From: Prevotella sp.
Lineage (GTDB): Bacteria > Bacteroidota > Bacteroidia > Bacteroidales > Bacteroidaceae
Assembly: GCA_017934525.1 (NCBI GenBank)
Contig: JAGBJJ010000054.1
Span: 1-64,000, forward strand
Direction: 5' to 3'
Length of the DNA stretch: 64,000 nt
In this document: one piece after another, positions 1 to 9,510 of the stretch
Layout of the letters: each line of letters begins with the position of its first letter
Position numbering within the stretch: the first letter of the stretch is position 1
Notes under the pieces: generated by a model
What the model saw: the letters and a program-made list of their open reading frames with translations, nothing else
What the model was told of the DNA's origin: nothing
Database searches by the model: none
Made by a program: the position numbers and the translations under genes

Positions 1-222
1 GAAGATGACGTTCATCGTGCCGGTCTGTTCATTGGTAGTGATGCTGCCAGGCTCTTCAGAGTTTTCATTACGTGTCTTGCCTGTACGATTGTATATCTGC
101 ACCTGGCCTTCAGGCATCGTCTCGATGATGGTAAAATCATCAGGAGCCTTTGTCTGGGCATCTGCCGACAGCAGCAGGCCCCAGAGCATCATCATAAGCG
201 AAAAGATTGTTTTTGACTTCAT
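1..222 (-). CDS. Secreted protein, N-terminal fragment (cut by window edge)
   Basis: Only the first 74 codons lie in the window; the gene continues beyond position 1. The start is ATG at 222 (MKSKTIFSLMMMLWG), with an alternative in-frame ATG at 231. Residues 1-22 form a clear signal peptide (basic start, long hydrophobic run, SADAQ at the end). The mature part begins KAPDDFTIIETMPEGQ and is polar. I do not recognise the family. A TATTTTTG box lies about 28 bp upstream, so the gene probably has its own promoter and is not read from the protease operon, which ends in a terminator just upstream. Export is well supported; function is unknown. Confidence 0.6.
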   Translation of the reverse strand, partial: MKSKTIFSLMMMLWGLLLSADAQTKAPDDFTIIETMPEGQVQIYNRTGKTRNENSEEPGSITTNEQTGTMNVIF

Positions 223-249
223 AAAATTCATTATTGTTGATTATGGCTG

Positions 250-257
250 CAAAAATA
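250..257 (-). promoter_or_regulatory. Putative Bacteroidota -7 box (TATTTTTG)
   Basis: On the minus strand this reads TATTTTTG, matching TAnnTTTG, about 28 bp before the ATG at 222. No convincing -33 TTTG was found at the usual spacing, so the call rests on the -7 box and its position. Confidence 0.4.
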
Positions 258-311
258 CTACTTTCTTTTCACAAAAACGAACTATCAGCTTACTTTTTGC
301 AACCTTCTATC

Positions 312-353
312 AAAAAAAAATGCGCCGCAACTGCATGGAAGCAGCGCGGCGCA
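312..353 (-). terminator. Rho-independent terminator of the C10 protease operon
   Basis: Arms TGCGCCGC (321-328) and GCGGCGCA (346-353) pair. Read on the minus strand, a run of nine T (312-320) follows the hairpin. It lies 37 bp after the stop codon of the gene ending at 390. The hairpin and flanks are nearly identical to the terminator at 10387-10426, as part of a longer shared module. Confidence 0.85.
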
Positions 354-389
354 ATCTGTCGTGATGGTAAGGCGAAGTGAAACAACTTA

Positions 390-2411
390 TCACTTCACAA
401 CCACCTTCTTGCCGTTCTGGATGAAGACGCCCTTCTGCGGATTGACAATGTAGACGCCCTTCTGCAGCCGCGAGCCGGACGGCAGGCGCCGACCGGACAA
501 ATCGGTGACAACAGCAGGAGCAAGCACTCCACTGCCGGCCGACACCATCTCGATGCCGTCGGCCTCCTCTATGATGAGACGACCGTTGATATACTCAACA
601 TCGGGCGAGGTAATGGAGCCAGGAAGGACGTAGATGGTGTAGACGCCTGGCGGCGAGTCGAGGGTGGCATCGGTGTAGAGTTCAGGCACACCGGTAACGG
701 GCTCACCCGACACGGTATAGGCAAACTCAGGATTGGGCTCGCCCTGACGGCGCACGGCATTGCTGGCCTTGACAGTGGTGCCAAACTCATCGACGGCAGC
801 GAAGTCCTTCCACTGGGCACGACGCTTGTAGGTGGTTGCCGTACCACTGGGCACGTTGAGGTGGCACTCGTCGGTCCAGACGCCTGTGAAGATGCCATAG
901 CCACTGAGCGCCGGAGGCGTCTTGGCCCGCACACGGAGCTGTCGCAGACCACCGCAACCAAGCAGGGCCTCAGCGCCAATGCTGGTGAGGGCGGCGGGCA
1001 GGTCGAGAGTGTCGATGCCTACACAGCCATCAAAGGCATGGGCATGGACGGCTGTCACGGTGGAAGGGACGTTGACACGCCCCGTGGCCGTGCTGAGCAC
1101 AGCGATAAGCTCGGTGGTATCAGGCGAACAGATGAGACAGTCGTCGACGAGCACGAACTGACGGTCCTCGGCATCGGGGAGCACGACTGTGCGCAACGAC
1201 GGACAGGCACCCAAGGCTCCATCGCCCCAGCGGGTGATGCCTGCAGGCAGGACGACATGGGTGAGATAGGGATAGCCGTAGTAGGCCTTAGCGGGCAGCA
1301 GTCCGTCGGTAAGCTGTACATCGCTGAGGTCGAGCTGTGTGATGCGCTCCGACTGATCCGGACGCAGAATCATCATGTGCTGGCTCTCGGCATAGCCGCC
1401 CGAAGAGAACGACGGGTTGAGCGTGGCCAAGTCGTAATAGCCATCGCCAGCACCCTCGTAACCCCAGTTGACATGGACGAGGCCATCAGAGCGATAGCCA
1501 TCGACGACAAAAGAGTGGCCACCGCGCTTGTCGCTACCATTGTAGACGATGGGACCATAGGCGGCCAACTGCTCATAGACCTGCTGCATCCAGTTTTCCT
1601 CAGAGAAGTCATCGCGCGACAGGAAGGTGGCTCCGGTGAAACCAAAATAGCGCGCCAGACTCTCGCAGGCGCCCGCCGAAACGGCACCGCTGCCACCCTC
1701 GGCATCAGTGCCATACATCATGTCGGCCGAAACGCCAGCATGCATCATGAGCTGTGCCACGGCGAGGGCCTCGGCATCGGAGTAGGCGATGTCTTTGTAG
1801 GAGTCGCGCATGTTGTCCCAGTCGTACCACGTGGCGCCGAAATGGGCATAGACGGGTGTGCCGGAGGTGTCGCCCTTGGGATAGTAGATGGTGCGCTCAC
1901 CCTGTCCGCGCACAGGCAGACGGTGGTAGCGCATCACCTGCGCAGTAGAGGTGGCCACACAGCCTGTGAGACAGCGGGTGCCGTCGGCTCCGATGGGACA
2001 CAGGTTGTTGTAGGGGGCATCTTGCCCCCAGCGGGTAGAGAGCAGCGGCCCGATGCTGTCAGGCACACCAAACTGAGTGGGCGCCAGGCTGAAGGCACCG
2101 GTCTGGGCGATGGCTTGGTCGATGGCATTGAGCCACCACTGCACGCCGGGATTCGGCTCGCCCGCCAACGGCTCGGTGCAGACGGCCAACACACGCGGCG
2201 CCACCTCGTCGCGGCTAACCACGGCGAAGCCTTCGTCCTCGCTGCCGAGCATCACCACATGGCTACGCTCGGCCAACACACGCACATCGACAGCATGGAT
2301 GGCCTTGGCAGCCACGGTCTTCAGGCGCGACAGGCCATGGGGGGCGGCCCACGAAGAGCCGCCTCCCAGTGCCAACAGGATTGCCAAAGCTGATAATTTC
2401 TTGCTAATCAT
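390..2411 (-). CDS. Secreted C10 (streptopain-like) cysteine protease with LRR and MBG-like domains
   Basis: 673 residues. The N-terminus is a signal peptide (to about residue 22). A Spi_C10-like propeptide follows (about 35-100, containing EGFAVVSRD). The peptidase C10 domain spans about 120-350, with nucleophile Cys151 in TGCVATSTAQVM and His299 in RGGHSFVVDGY, then HVNWGYEG, as in streptopain and interpain. Residues about 360-515 are BspA-type leucine-rich repeats, about 545-615 an MBG-like beta domain, and the end is a short sorting-type tail. The family are secreted broad-specificity proteases made as zymogens; action at or outside the cell surface is inferred. The tail is odd: LQKGVYIV is directly followed by a second tail, NPQKGVFIQNGKKVVVK, near-identical to that of the gene at 10459. 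It sits 38 bp downstream of the gene starting at 7050 and is probably co-transcribed with it. Confidence 0.9.
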   Translation of the reverse strand: MISKKLSALAILLALGGGSSWAAPHGLSRLKTVAAKAIHAVDVRVLAERSHVVMLGSEDEGFAVVSRDEVAPRVLAVCTEPLAGEPNPGVQWWLNAIDQAIAQTGAFSLAPTQFGVPDSIGPLLSTRWGQDAPYNNLCPIGADGTRCLTGCVATSTAQVMRYHRLPVRGQGERTIYYPKGDTSGTPVYAHFGATWYDWDNMRDSYKDIAYSDAEALAVAQLMMHAGVSADMMYGTDAEGGSGAVSAGACESLARYFGFTGATFLSRDDFSEENWMQQVYEQLAAYGPIVYNGSDKRGGHSFVVDGYRSDGLVHVNWGYEGAGDGYYDLATLNPSFSSGGYAESQHMMILRPDQSERITQLDLSDVQLTDGLLPAKAYYGYPYLTHVVLPAGITRWGDGALGACPSLRTVVLPDAEDRQFVLVDDCLICSPDTTELIAVLSTATGRVNVPSTVTAVHAHAFDGCVGIDTLDLPAALTSIGAEALLGCGGLRQLRVRAKTPPALSGYGIFTGVWTDECHLNVPSGTATTYKRRAQWKDFAAVDEFGTTVKASNAVRRQGEPNPEFAYTVSGEPVTGVPELYTDATLDSPPGVYTIYVLPGSITSPDVEYINGRLIIEEADGIEMVSAGSGVLAPAVVTDLSGRRLPSGSRLQKGVYIVNPQKGVFIQNGKKVVVK

Positions 2412-2442
2412 AAATATCGTTATGTTATACAGAAGATGAGTT

Positions 2443-5400
2443 CTACTGTATTCTCTTGCGTCCGTCGATGATGTAGATGCCCTTCTTGGCAGGACTCATC
2501 ACACGGCGACCGCTGAGATCGAAGACAGACTCACGATGAGACGAGGTGTCCGTCATCATGTCGGCGATGCCCTGGGCACCATCGACGAAGTAGACGGGCA
2601 GCGACTCGTCGCCGTTGCCATAGACTGCCGTGATGGCATAGCGCAAAGCGCGGCCGTCGACCTTGAAGGGCTCGCCCAGCACGACATTGGCCACCAGCTG
2701 CTCGTCGGCATAGATGTTGTAGCTCACGGGCAGGGCCGACATGCGCTCATAGGTGACGTCGTCGACGAAGAGGCTGAGGGCGTTGTATGACGACGACACA
2801 TTGCGGATGGCGAAGTACTTGGCGCCCTCGTCCAGCTCCAGCTCGTAGTCGTGCCACTCCTGAGTGGTGATAGTGTCGGTGCCCAGCGAGACGAAGTCGT
2901 CGGGAGTGAGGCCGCCATTAGAGACAAGCAGCTCTATCACCTCGACAACCTCGGGCTGATCGGTCATCTTATTGAAGGTGGCAGGTGCGGCGGCATAGAA
3001 GGTGACATCCTGCCCACGGCCGCTCAGCTCGGGCGAGATGAGCCAGGTGTCCTGCTGCACAAAGTCGTCGAACGTGGCAGCCATCTTATTACCCGTCAGA
3101 GGCGTGATGGGAGTGTCGGTGCCAGCCACGATCATGCCATCCTCCCGAGCACCGATGGAGCCCACGGCCAGATTCTGGTTGAACACCATCCAGGCGCATA
3201 CCTCACCGCTGTTAGGGAACGAGAGCCCCTCGAGCTGCGAGCCGTACCATTCGGGCAGACGGCCAGTGGCGCCGTGAGGCCCTTCCCAGGTGCCATCACC
3301 GTCGAGATTCCATACGGTCCAGTCGCCCATCTTGCCCTCGCGGTTCTCCATGGTGATGCCACAGAGGTCGAAGTCGGTGTACTCGCGGCCCTCGAACGAA
3401 TCGAAGACCCGCTCAGCCACCTGCTCAGGGGCCTTCCACGTCAGACTGAGTCCGCCGGACTCCTGCTGCGAGTAGGCCTCCTCGGGCTGAGGCACCGTCG
3501 GGGCAGCAATGACAATTTCCTCCTCCATCTCGTTGTCTTCGTCCACCAGGTCGTAAGCCCACGTCAGCTCGGCACGGGCCGTGATGCGGTCGGCCTCGCC
3601 GAACACGCTGGGACGATAGGGCACGCTGACCACGCGGCGCTCGAGCGAAGAGATGTTTTCGCTGATGGTTTCGGCATAGGCCTCCTCGTCGTCGATGAAG
3701 AGCTTCACGCTGTAGCCCTGTGCATCGCGCTCACCCACATTGTGTACAATCACGTTGATGTTGTCGCCCTGTCCGGCCACGATCTTCTCAGGAGCCTCGA
3801 TGTCGACGCTCAGGTTGTAGGTCTGCATGTCAAGCACGTTGACGGCGTCGAGCAGAAGCGACTTGCCCTTGATGGCGGAGTTGCTCGAGGCCGTGGTGCT
3901 GAATAAGAACTTCACCACGATATACTCCTCGTTCTTGAAGTCGCTCAGGTCGATGCTCTCCAGCGTCCATTCGGGATCTGTGCCGGTGATCTCACGGTAG
4001 TTGATGGCCTTCAGCTGCGTCACCTCACGGTCGGGGGTCTGCACACTGACGGTGATGCCGTAGCGCGTGTTGGGCACACCCTTGTGGGCAAAGCGCAGCG
4101 TCGGGTTGTTGGCACCGGCCAGCGATATCTTGCCCGTGTTGAGCGACAGCGTGTAGGAGCGGTCGGCGGGCATCCACTCGAAACTGCCGTTATCTTTGTC
4201 GTAGGAATCGGCCGAAAGGCTGTAGGCAGCAGAGGGGTTGTTCTCGGTCTCGGCCCACATCATCTTGCCCGACAGGCGGCCATTGCTGGCACTCTGTATG
4301 AACGGCAGGGCGTAAGGCTGGCCGATGGGCATGCCATAGGTGGCACCCGTGTGATTCTCGTCGGCACCGATCTCGTTGACAGCCACGATGGCATAGCTCA
4401 CCACCCGCTGGTCACCCTCGTAGGTCGGCGTGGGGACATCGAGGTGGTCGGTGCCCATGACCGTATTGATCATGTCGCCGACAGTCATCATACCATTCTC
4501 TATATCGTAGGTTATGTTGTAGACGGCATAGCCAACCTGGGCAGGATTCACATAACCGCCATGGAGACCTGTCTCGCCAACTTCGGCCCACTTCACGGTG
4601 ATGTGGTCGCCATTGTCCTCCACACCCACACTGCTGTAGTCGAACTGCGGCACGTCGATGCCCACATAGGCTTCAGCCGAGACTGTGGGGCCGTCGCTGA
4701 CATCGTTGGTAGCTACCACTACATAGGTATTGAAGCCGTTTACGGCTGTGTCGTCGGTAAAGCTCAGAGCCTGACCGGGAGCAGGGTTTTCAAAGGTGTG
4801 GAGCACCTTGTTCTGACGGATGACGCGCACTTTAGAGAGAGAGCCAAGGGCTGCACCGCCCAAAGTCTTGGCAGGAGCCTTGAACGACACGGTAGCCGAG
4901 AGGGCACCCTCGGTGGCAGCCGTTACGCTCAGGTTGGTGGCAGCGGCAGGCGATGCGCTGGACGTTTTCTCTTCCATCTGCAAGGCATCAAGGATGAAAT
5001 CGGTCTTACGAGGGTCGCTTAGCGCGTGGAAGCCCACGTTGTAGTTGCCGTCGGCAGGCACGGTGAACTCTACAACGACATCGTTGAATACCTTGTTGTT
5101 GCTATACTCCTGGACAGGCAGCAGTTCCAAGGTCATAGCCTCAGCGTTGGCGCCACGGCCGGCCTTCACTTCCAGCTTGTTGATGCACTGGGCGTCGGTG
5201 CCGTAGCAAGCCTCGGTGAACGTCAGCTTATAGGTCTTGCCGGCCTTCAGGGCAAACGAGGGTGTGAAGAGCCAGTCGTCGGCCTCGATATTGGTCCAGC
5301 GCTCACTGATGTTGAAGGTATAGACGGCATACGTGGCCTGCTGAGAGATGTTGGTCACCCATGTGACGTTGTCGTTATTGGCATCGAAGGTCGTATAGTT

Positions 5401-7050
5401 GTTCAGGAAATCGGCTTTGGTAAGGAAATCCTCCATATAAGGCAGCTCGTAGGGTTTTCCGGCTGCCACGGCGATCGTGGAGGCCTCGAGGCCGCTCTGT
5501 GTGGTGTTGCTGGCGGTGATACCATAGTAGTAGCGCTGCCAATCGGCCAAGGGGAGGCGGTCGGTCAGCGACGTGCCACTGATGTTTTCAGCCACCACGG
5601 CTCCATCAGGATAGCGCACCACGGTGTAAGTCATCTCGCCGGCATAGCCGCCATTGATGCCAATGGCAGGCTCCCAGGCAATGGTTGCCACGTCGTCGAG
5701 GATGGACAGCTTGGGATTCTGCACCTGACCGGGCTGGTCAAGACCGACGAAGACACTGACACAGGCCTGGGCGCTGAGTCCGATGCTGTTAGTGGCATAG
5801 ACCTCCACGAAGTGCCGACCCTCTGGGAGCGTCAGCGACAGAGAGGTCGTGGCGCCGGCCTCACCCATGCCCGTGGTCGTCTCCTTACCGTCGACACGCA
5901 CCTCATAGCCAATCTGGCCCGTCAGGGCCTGGCCGTTGTAGGTCGTTGTGGGCAGCACGAACGACAGCTGGCCTGAAGTGGCGGTCTTTTCGAACGAAGC
6001 CCGCAAGTTGGTCACGGCAGCAGGGGCGCCGTCGTCGGCCATCATGTCGGGCACGGTGAGACAGTGTGCCAGCGTGTATTTGGGGAAGTCGTGAATCTTT
6101 GTGGCCTCAGCCGTCTCGAGGTTGATGGCATAGAGTGCCGACGCGCCGTCGGGGAGGACAGCAGCCCAGTAGAGCACATTGTCGCGCACGCCGCACTCTG
6201 CACTCTGATAGAAATAACGGTCGTCTTCGTCGCGCACCACGATGCCGGTCTGACCGATGACTCGGTCGGAGCCATCCTCAAGACTGATCTCATAGAGCAC
6301 ACCATCCATGTCGACGCCAAAGAGCCGCCCTTCGCTGTTCATGCCCAGACCGGGATAGACGCGCTGAGCCGGGCCGATGCGATGGATTTCCTGCGTCATA
6401 TAGTTCACCCATGCGATGTCGTAGGTGTAGTAGTCACTACGCAGGAAAGTGCCATAGACGCGATGTGTCAACGGGTCGACGGCCACCTCTTGCGAGAGAA
6501 GGTAGTAGGCCTCGCCAAGATTGACGCTCTGGTAGAGTTGCCAGTTATTGTTGGAGTCGTAGATATGGTCGCGGGCAATGACTAATCCATAGTCTACCCA
6601 CGTCAGGTCGCCTTTGAGGGTGTGCAGGAGGCCATCAACATACGCACCGTTGAAGCGGCCCGACATATTGCCCGTAGGGTCTTCGGCCTTCAGCAGCACC
6701 GAGCCGTCGCCACCTGTGCAGTAGTGGAGACCACACTTATAGCCTAACAGAGTGCCTTGCGGCATGACGAACCAGAACTCCTGATTCAAGGCAGGACCGC
6801 TGTAGGCTGCCTTGGCCGGTGTCTTCATGCGGAACTGTTGCGCAGCGAGGGCAGCCTCGTCGGCTTGCTCAGGCGTCAGTCCCTTTTCCCGAATGGCATC
6901 GGGATTCACTCTGTTGATGTGCTCAATAAGAGACTCTTCGCCACCGGTCTGAACGGGGGTCAGGCGCGGCTTCACGTTGTTGGCCAGCTGGGCATGCACT
7001 CCCCCAGCAATCAACATGGACAATAATCCGAATACTAACTTTTTTCTCAT
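2443..7050 (-). CDS. Giant secreted adhesin-like protein (FnIII, choice-of-anchor J, CARDB-like)
   Basis: 1535 residues from ATG 7050 (MRKKLVFGLLSMLIAGG, signal peptide ending VHAQ); the further upstream in-frame start is only GTG. After a beta-propeller-like N-terminal region (about 70-340) come alternating fibronectin type III-like modules (PAAVTNL, GQVQNPK, AATNLSV) and choice-of-anchor J/cleaved-adhesin-like modules (MEDFLTK, VFDSFEG). A CARDB-like module (about 1120-1200) and a tail DLSGRR...KKGIYIIDGRK follow. Such proteins are exported and surface-attached or released; the ligand is unknown. The gene at 41628-46145 encodes a protein of the same architecture. It lies between two C10 protease genes, so it may act with them, or be processed by them; that is inference. 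Confidence 0.8.
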   Translation of the reverse strand: MRKKLVFGLLSMLIAGGVHAQLANNVKPRLTPVQTGGEESLIEHINRVNPDAIREKGLTPEQADEAALAAQQFRMKTPAKAAYSGPALNQEFWFVMPQGTLLGYKCGLHYCTGGDGSVLLKAEDPTGNMSGRFNGAYVDGLLHTLKGDLTWVDYGLVIARDHIYDSNNNWQLYQSVNLGEAYYLLSQEVAVDPLTHRVYGTFLRSDYYTYDIAWVNYMTQEIHRIGPAQRVYPGLGMNSEGRLFGVDMDGVLYEISLEDGSDRVIGQTGIVVRDEDDRYFYQSAECGVRDNVLYWAAVLPDGASALYAINLETAEATKIHDFPKYTLAHCLTVPDMMADDGAPAAVTNLRASFEKTATSGQLSFVLPTTTYNGQALTGQIGYEVRVDGKETTTGMGEAGATTSLSLTLPEGRHFVEVYATNSIGLSAQACVSVFVGLDQPGQVQNPKLSILDDVATIAWEPAIGINGGYAGEMTYTVVRYPDGAVVAENISGTSLTDRLPLADWQRYYYGITASNTTQSGLEASTIAVAAGKPYELPYMEDFLTKADFLNNYTTFDANNDNVTWVTNISQQATYAVYTFNISERWTNIEADDWLFTPSFALKAGKTYKLTFTEACYGTDAQCINKLEVKAGRGANAEAMTLELLPVQEYSNNKVFNDVVVEFTVPADGNYNVGFHALSDPRKTDFILDALQMEEKTSSASPAAATNLSVTAATEGALSATVSFKAPAKTLGGAALGSLSKVRVIRQNKVLHTFENPAPGQALSFTDDTAVNGFNTYVVVATNDVSDGPTVSAEAYVGIDVPQFDYSSVGVEDNGDHITVKWAEVGETGLHGGYVNPAQVGYAVYNITYDIENGMMTVGDMINTVMGTDHLDVPTPTYEGDQRVVSYAIVAVNEIGADENHTGATYGMPIGQPYALPFIQSASNGRLSGKMMWAETENNPSAAYSLSADSYDKDNGSFEWMPADRSYTLSLNTGKISLAGANNPTLRFAHKGVPNTRYGITVSVQTPDREVTQLKAINYREITGTDPEWTLESIDLSDFKNEEYIVVKFLFSTTASSNSAIKGKSLLLDAVNVLDMQTYNLSVDIEAPEKIVAGQGDNINVIVHNVGERDAQGYSVKLFIDDEEAYAETISENISSLERRVVSVPYRPSVFGEADRITARAELTWAYDLVDEDNEMEEEIVIAAPTVPQPEEAYSQQESGGLSLTWKAPEQVAERVFDSFEGREYTDFDLCGITMENREGKMGDWTVWNLDGDGTWEGPHGATGRLPEWYGSQLEGLSFPNSGEVCAWMVFNQNLAVGSIGAREDGMIVAGTDTPITPLTGNKMAATFDDFVQQDTWLISPELSGRGQDVTFYAAAPATFNKMTDQPEVVEVIELLVSNGGLTPDDFVSLGTDTITTQEWHDYELELDEGAKYFAIRNVSSSYNALSLFVDDVTYERMSALPVSYNIYADEQLVANVVLGEPFKVDGRALRYAITAVYGNGDESLPVYFVDGAQGIADMMTDTSSHRESVFDLSGRRVMSPAKKGIYIIDGRKRIQ

Positions 7051-7150
7051 AAAAAACACTATATTAATTATACAACAAATATCGCATTCGTTCTATTTGT
7101 GGAGTTTGAAGTTGCGGAGATAAAGGTAGAAAGGCAAAGCGTGCTGCGGT

Positions 7151-9319
7151 TCAGCGCAGCACTTTCTGCCCGTTGCGGATGTACACGCCACGACGCAAGG
7201 CATTGCCGACGCGGCGGCCCTGCAGGTCGTAGTCCTTCGCGGGCGCTCCCTCTCTCTCAATCTCAACGATTCCCTCGGTATTCTCCTCGATGATGAGACG
7301 TCCATTCACGTAGTCTACATCGGGCGAGGTGATGGTTCCGGGAAGTACGTAGATGGTATAGACGCCGACTGGCGAATCCTCAGTGGCATCGGTGTAGAGC
7401 TCAGGCGTGCCGGTGACGGGGTCGCCGCTGATCTCATAGCCAAACTCCGGGTTGGGCTCGCCCTGACGACGCACCACATTGTTGGCTTTCACGGTGGTAC
7501 CAAACTCCTCGATGCTGAGGAAGTCCTTCCACTGTGCACGACGGCTGTAGGTGGTCTTCAGGCCGCTGGGCACATAGAGCGTACACACCGACTTGTCGAT
7601 GCCCTCGAAAATGTTGTAGCCCGAAAGTGCTATGACCGACTTGCTGCGCACTTTGAGCTCTTCCAGCCAGTAGCAGTCACGGAAGGTCTCGGTCTCCAGA
7701 CGCGTGATGGTGGCAGGCAGTTCGATGCGCTTCAGCAGGACGCAGCCGGCAAAGGCATAAGGATGAACAGACGTCACAGAGGCATCGACCACCAACTCGC
7801 CGCTGACGGTAGACAGCACACTGATGATTTCGGTCTTATCTTTATTATATATAATAGAACCGTCAACCACAAAGTCGGCATCATCGGCAGGCTCCAGTTC
7901 CAGCTCCTGAAGGAAACGAAGGTCGCCCAAGGCGCCGTCGCCAAGATGCTTCAAGCCTGCAGGCAGGACCAGTCTGGTAAGCTCTGTGCAACCATAGAAA
8001 GCCTGATCAGGCAACGACTCAAACTGGGCATCTGAGAGGTTGAGATTCTTCACCCGGTAGTCAATCAGCAACTTGCGCAGAGCAGTAAAATCGGCATCGC
8101 TCATAGGGCCAGAAACGACCACGTCGCATTGACTCGAGAATGTGAGCTCAGCCGCCTGCTGGCTCAGCGTTCCAGGCTCGCTAAGCTCCACATGCACGGC
8201 GAGAGGGAGATAGATTGTGGGACAGATCCCGATGATCATGTCCTGACGCTCGGCAAACGACGTGCCGCCAGGGTTCAGCAGATTGATATTATAATAACCT
8301 TCGGAATCGCCATTCCAGCCCCAGTTGACATAAACCAGACCATTGCGGTCGTAGCCATTCAAAATAAACGAGTGGCCGCCCGAGAAAGCCTGCCCGCCAT
8401 AAATGAGCGGATGGCCGGTGGAGAGCTCCGAGTAGACCATGTCCATCCATTCGTCGTCATCGTAGTTGTCGCGATACACCACCTGCGCATCAGGCTGATA
8501 CAGATAGTTGCGCAGGCCCTCGGCCGCAGCGGCCGCCGTGGTAGCACTGCCGTTGACGTCCTTCGTACCATAGCGCATGTCGGCAGCCACACCCAGATGC
8601 AGCAGCAGCGTGGAGATGGCATCGGCCTGCTCGTCGGTGAACGACTGCTTGGCAAAGTTTTCCATACCCTCGAAAAGATCCCAGCGGAAGCGCTCGGAAG
8701 CAAAGTCGACCGTGATGCTCTGCCCGCTGATAGAGTCCTGATAGGGATAGTAGACTGTGCGCTGTCCATGCCCGCGCTCAGGCGTCTGATAGTAGTTGAG
8801 CACCTGAGCCATCGACGTGGCCACACATCCCACGGCGGTGCGCTCCTGCTTCAGCGAGTCGTAAAAGCATTTGCGGTTGTAGGGATCCGTCTGCCCCCAA
8901 TGGGTCTTCAGCAGCGGCTCCACACTGACGGGAAACTGTTTTGGATTGGGCCTGATATTACCAGAATTAAACGCACGATGAGCATCGCCGATGCGGGATT
9001 GGCGTGCCAATGCTTCATTGATGGCGCTGAGCCACCACTCGAACCCCGGGTTGCTTCCTTCTGAAGTTTGTGCAGACGAAACGCCCAGCAACGTGCGACC
9101 ATCGGCCGACACCACCGCAAATCCGCCCTCTGAGGCACCCATCACCGAGCAGTGGCTCAACGAGCGCAACTCACGTACATCATCGACTACCGGCTGATGT
9201 GCTACCTCGGCGATAGCCTGTCTGGCTACCATTTTCATCCTGACCGCATCCTTGGTCTGGGCTATCATAACCATCGTGCAAAAGAGCATCAAAAAGGTTG
9301 TTAGGTTAAATCTTTTCAT
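7151..9319 (-). CDS. Secreted C10 (streptopain-like) cysteine protease, second copy
   Basis: 722 residues from ATG 9319 (MKRFNLTTFLMLFCTMVMIAQ). The open frame extends to 9436, but a TATATTTG promoter box at 9395-9402 lies inside that extension and the Met at 9319 begins a good signal peptide, so 9319 is chosen. Domains match the paralogue at 390-2411: propeptide (about 30-105), C10 catalytic domain with Cys165 (AVGCVATSMAQ) and His316 (SGGHSFILNGY), BspA-like LRRs, MBG-like domain and tail GRRV...RRGVYIRNGQKVLR. Catalytic halves have diverged while the MBG-like segment is almost unchanged between copies. Expected to be an exported zymogen. It could lead a three-gene unit with the downstream adhesin-like gene and second protease; the 100-bp gap leaves this open. 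Confidence 0.9.
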   Translation of the reverse strand: MKRFNLTTFLMLFCTMVMIAQTKDAVRMKMVARQAIAEVAHQPVVDDVRELRSLSHCSVMGASEGGFAVVSADGRTLLGVSSAQTSEGSNPGFEWWLSAINEALARQSRIGDAHRAFNSGNIRPNPKQFPVSVEPLLKTHWGQTDPYNRKCFYDSLKQERTAVGCVATSMAQVLNYYQTPERGHGQRTVYYPYQDSISGQSITVDFASERFRWDLFEGMENFAKQSFTDEQADAISTLLLHLGVAADMRYGTKDVNGSATTAAAAAEGLRNYLYQPDAQVVYRDNYDDDEWMDMVYSELSTGHPLIYGGQAFSGGHSFILNGYDRNGLVYVNWGWNGDSEGYYNINLLNPGGTSFAERQDMIIGICPTIYLPLAVHVELSEPGTLSQQAAELTFSSQCDVVVSGPMSDADFTALRKLLIDYRVKNLNLSDAQFESLPDQAFYGCTELTRLVLPAGLKHLGDGALGDLRFLQELELEPADDADFVVDGSIIYNKDKTEIISVLSTVSGELVVDASVTSVHPYAFAGCVLLKRIELPATITRLETETFRDCYWLEELKVRSKSVIALSGYNIFEGIDKSVCTLYVPSGLKTTYSRRAQWKDFLSIEEFGTTVKANNVVRRQGEPNPEFGYEISGDPVTGTPELYTDATEDSPVGVYTIYVLPGTITSPDVDYVNGRLIIEENTEGIVEIEREGAPAKDYDLQGRRVGNALRRGVYIRNGQKVLR

Positions 9320-9394
9320 AAGCGTTAACATTACTTTTCTAAAAAAATCTTCTATCTTTATAAAGACCATAAAGATTATTGTTCTTTTTGTTGG

Positions 9395-9402
9395 CAAATA
9401 TA
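9395..9402 (-). promoter_or_regulatory. Promoter -7 box for the C10 protease (TATATTTG)
   Basis: Minus-strand TATATTTG matches TAnnTTTG. Transcription would begin near 9388, giving a leader of about 70 nt to the ATG at 9319 and excluding the more upstream in-frame starts. The -33 element is weak. Confidence 0.55.
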
Positions 9403-9510
9403 CAATAATTTTCGCATTTCGATAGACAACAATCAATTAATTTAATAAACTTTCACAATCTCAGCGCTTTTAGTAACGATTCGATACCCATGGCATGAGT
9501 AGTTGCTTTT

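Noticed and set aside
861..2393. Long plus-strand open frame opposite the C10 protease
   Set aside because: The minus strand encodes a full protease with catalytic motifs; GC-rich codons leave an open frame on the antisense strand. The same reasoning rejects the long antisense frames over 2851-5976, 30486-32180, 32755-34461 and 41913-44417.
9320..9436. Longer N-terminus of the second C10 protease
   Set aside because: A promoter box falls inside the extension and the signal peptide begins at the Met encoded at 9319.
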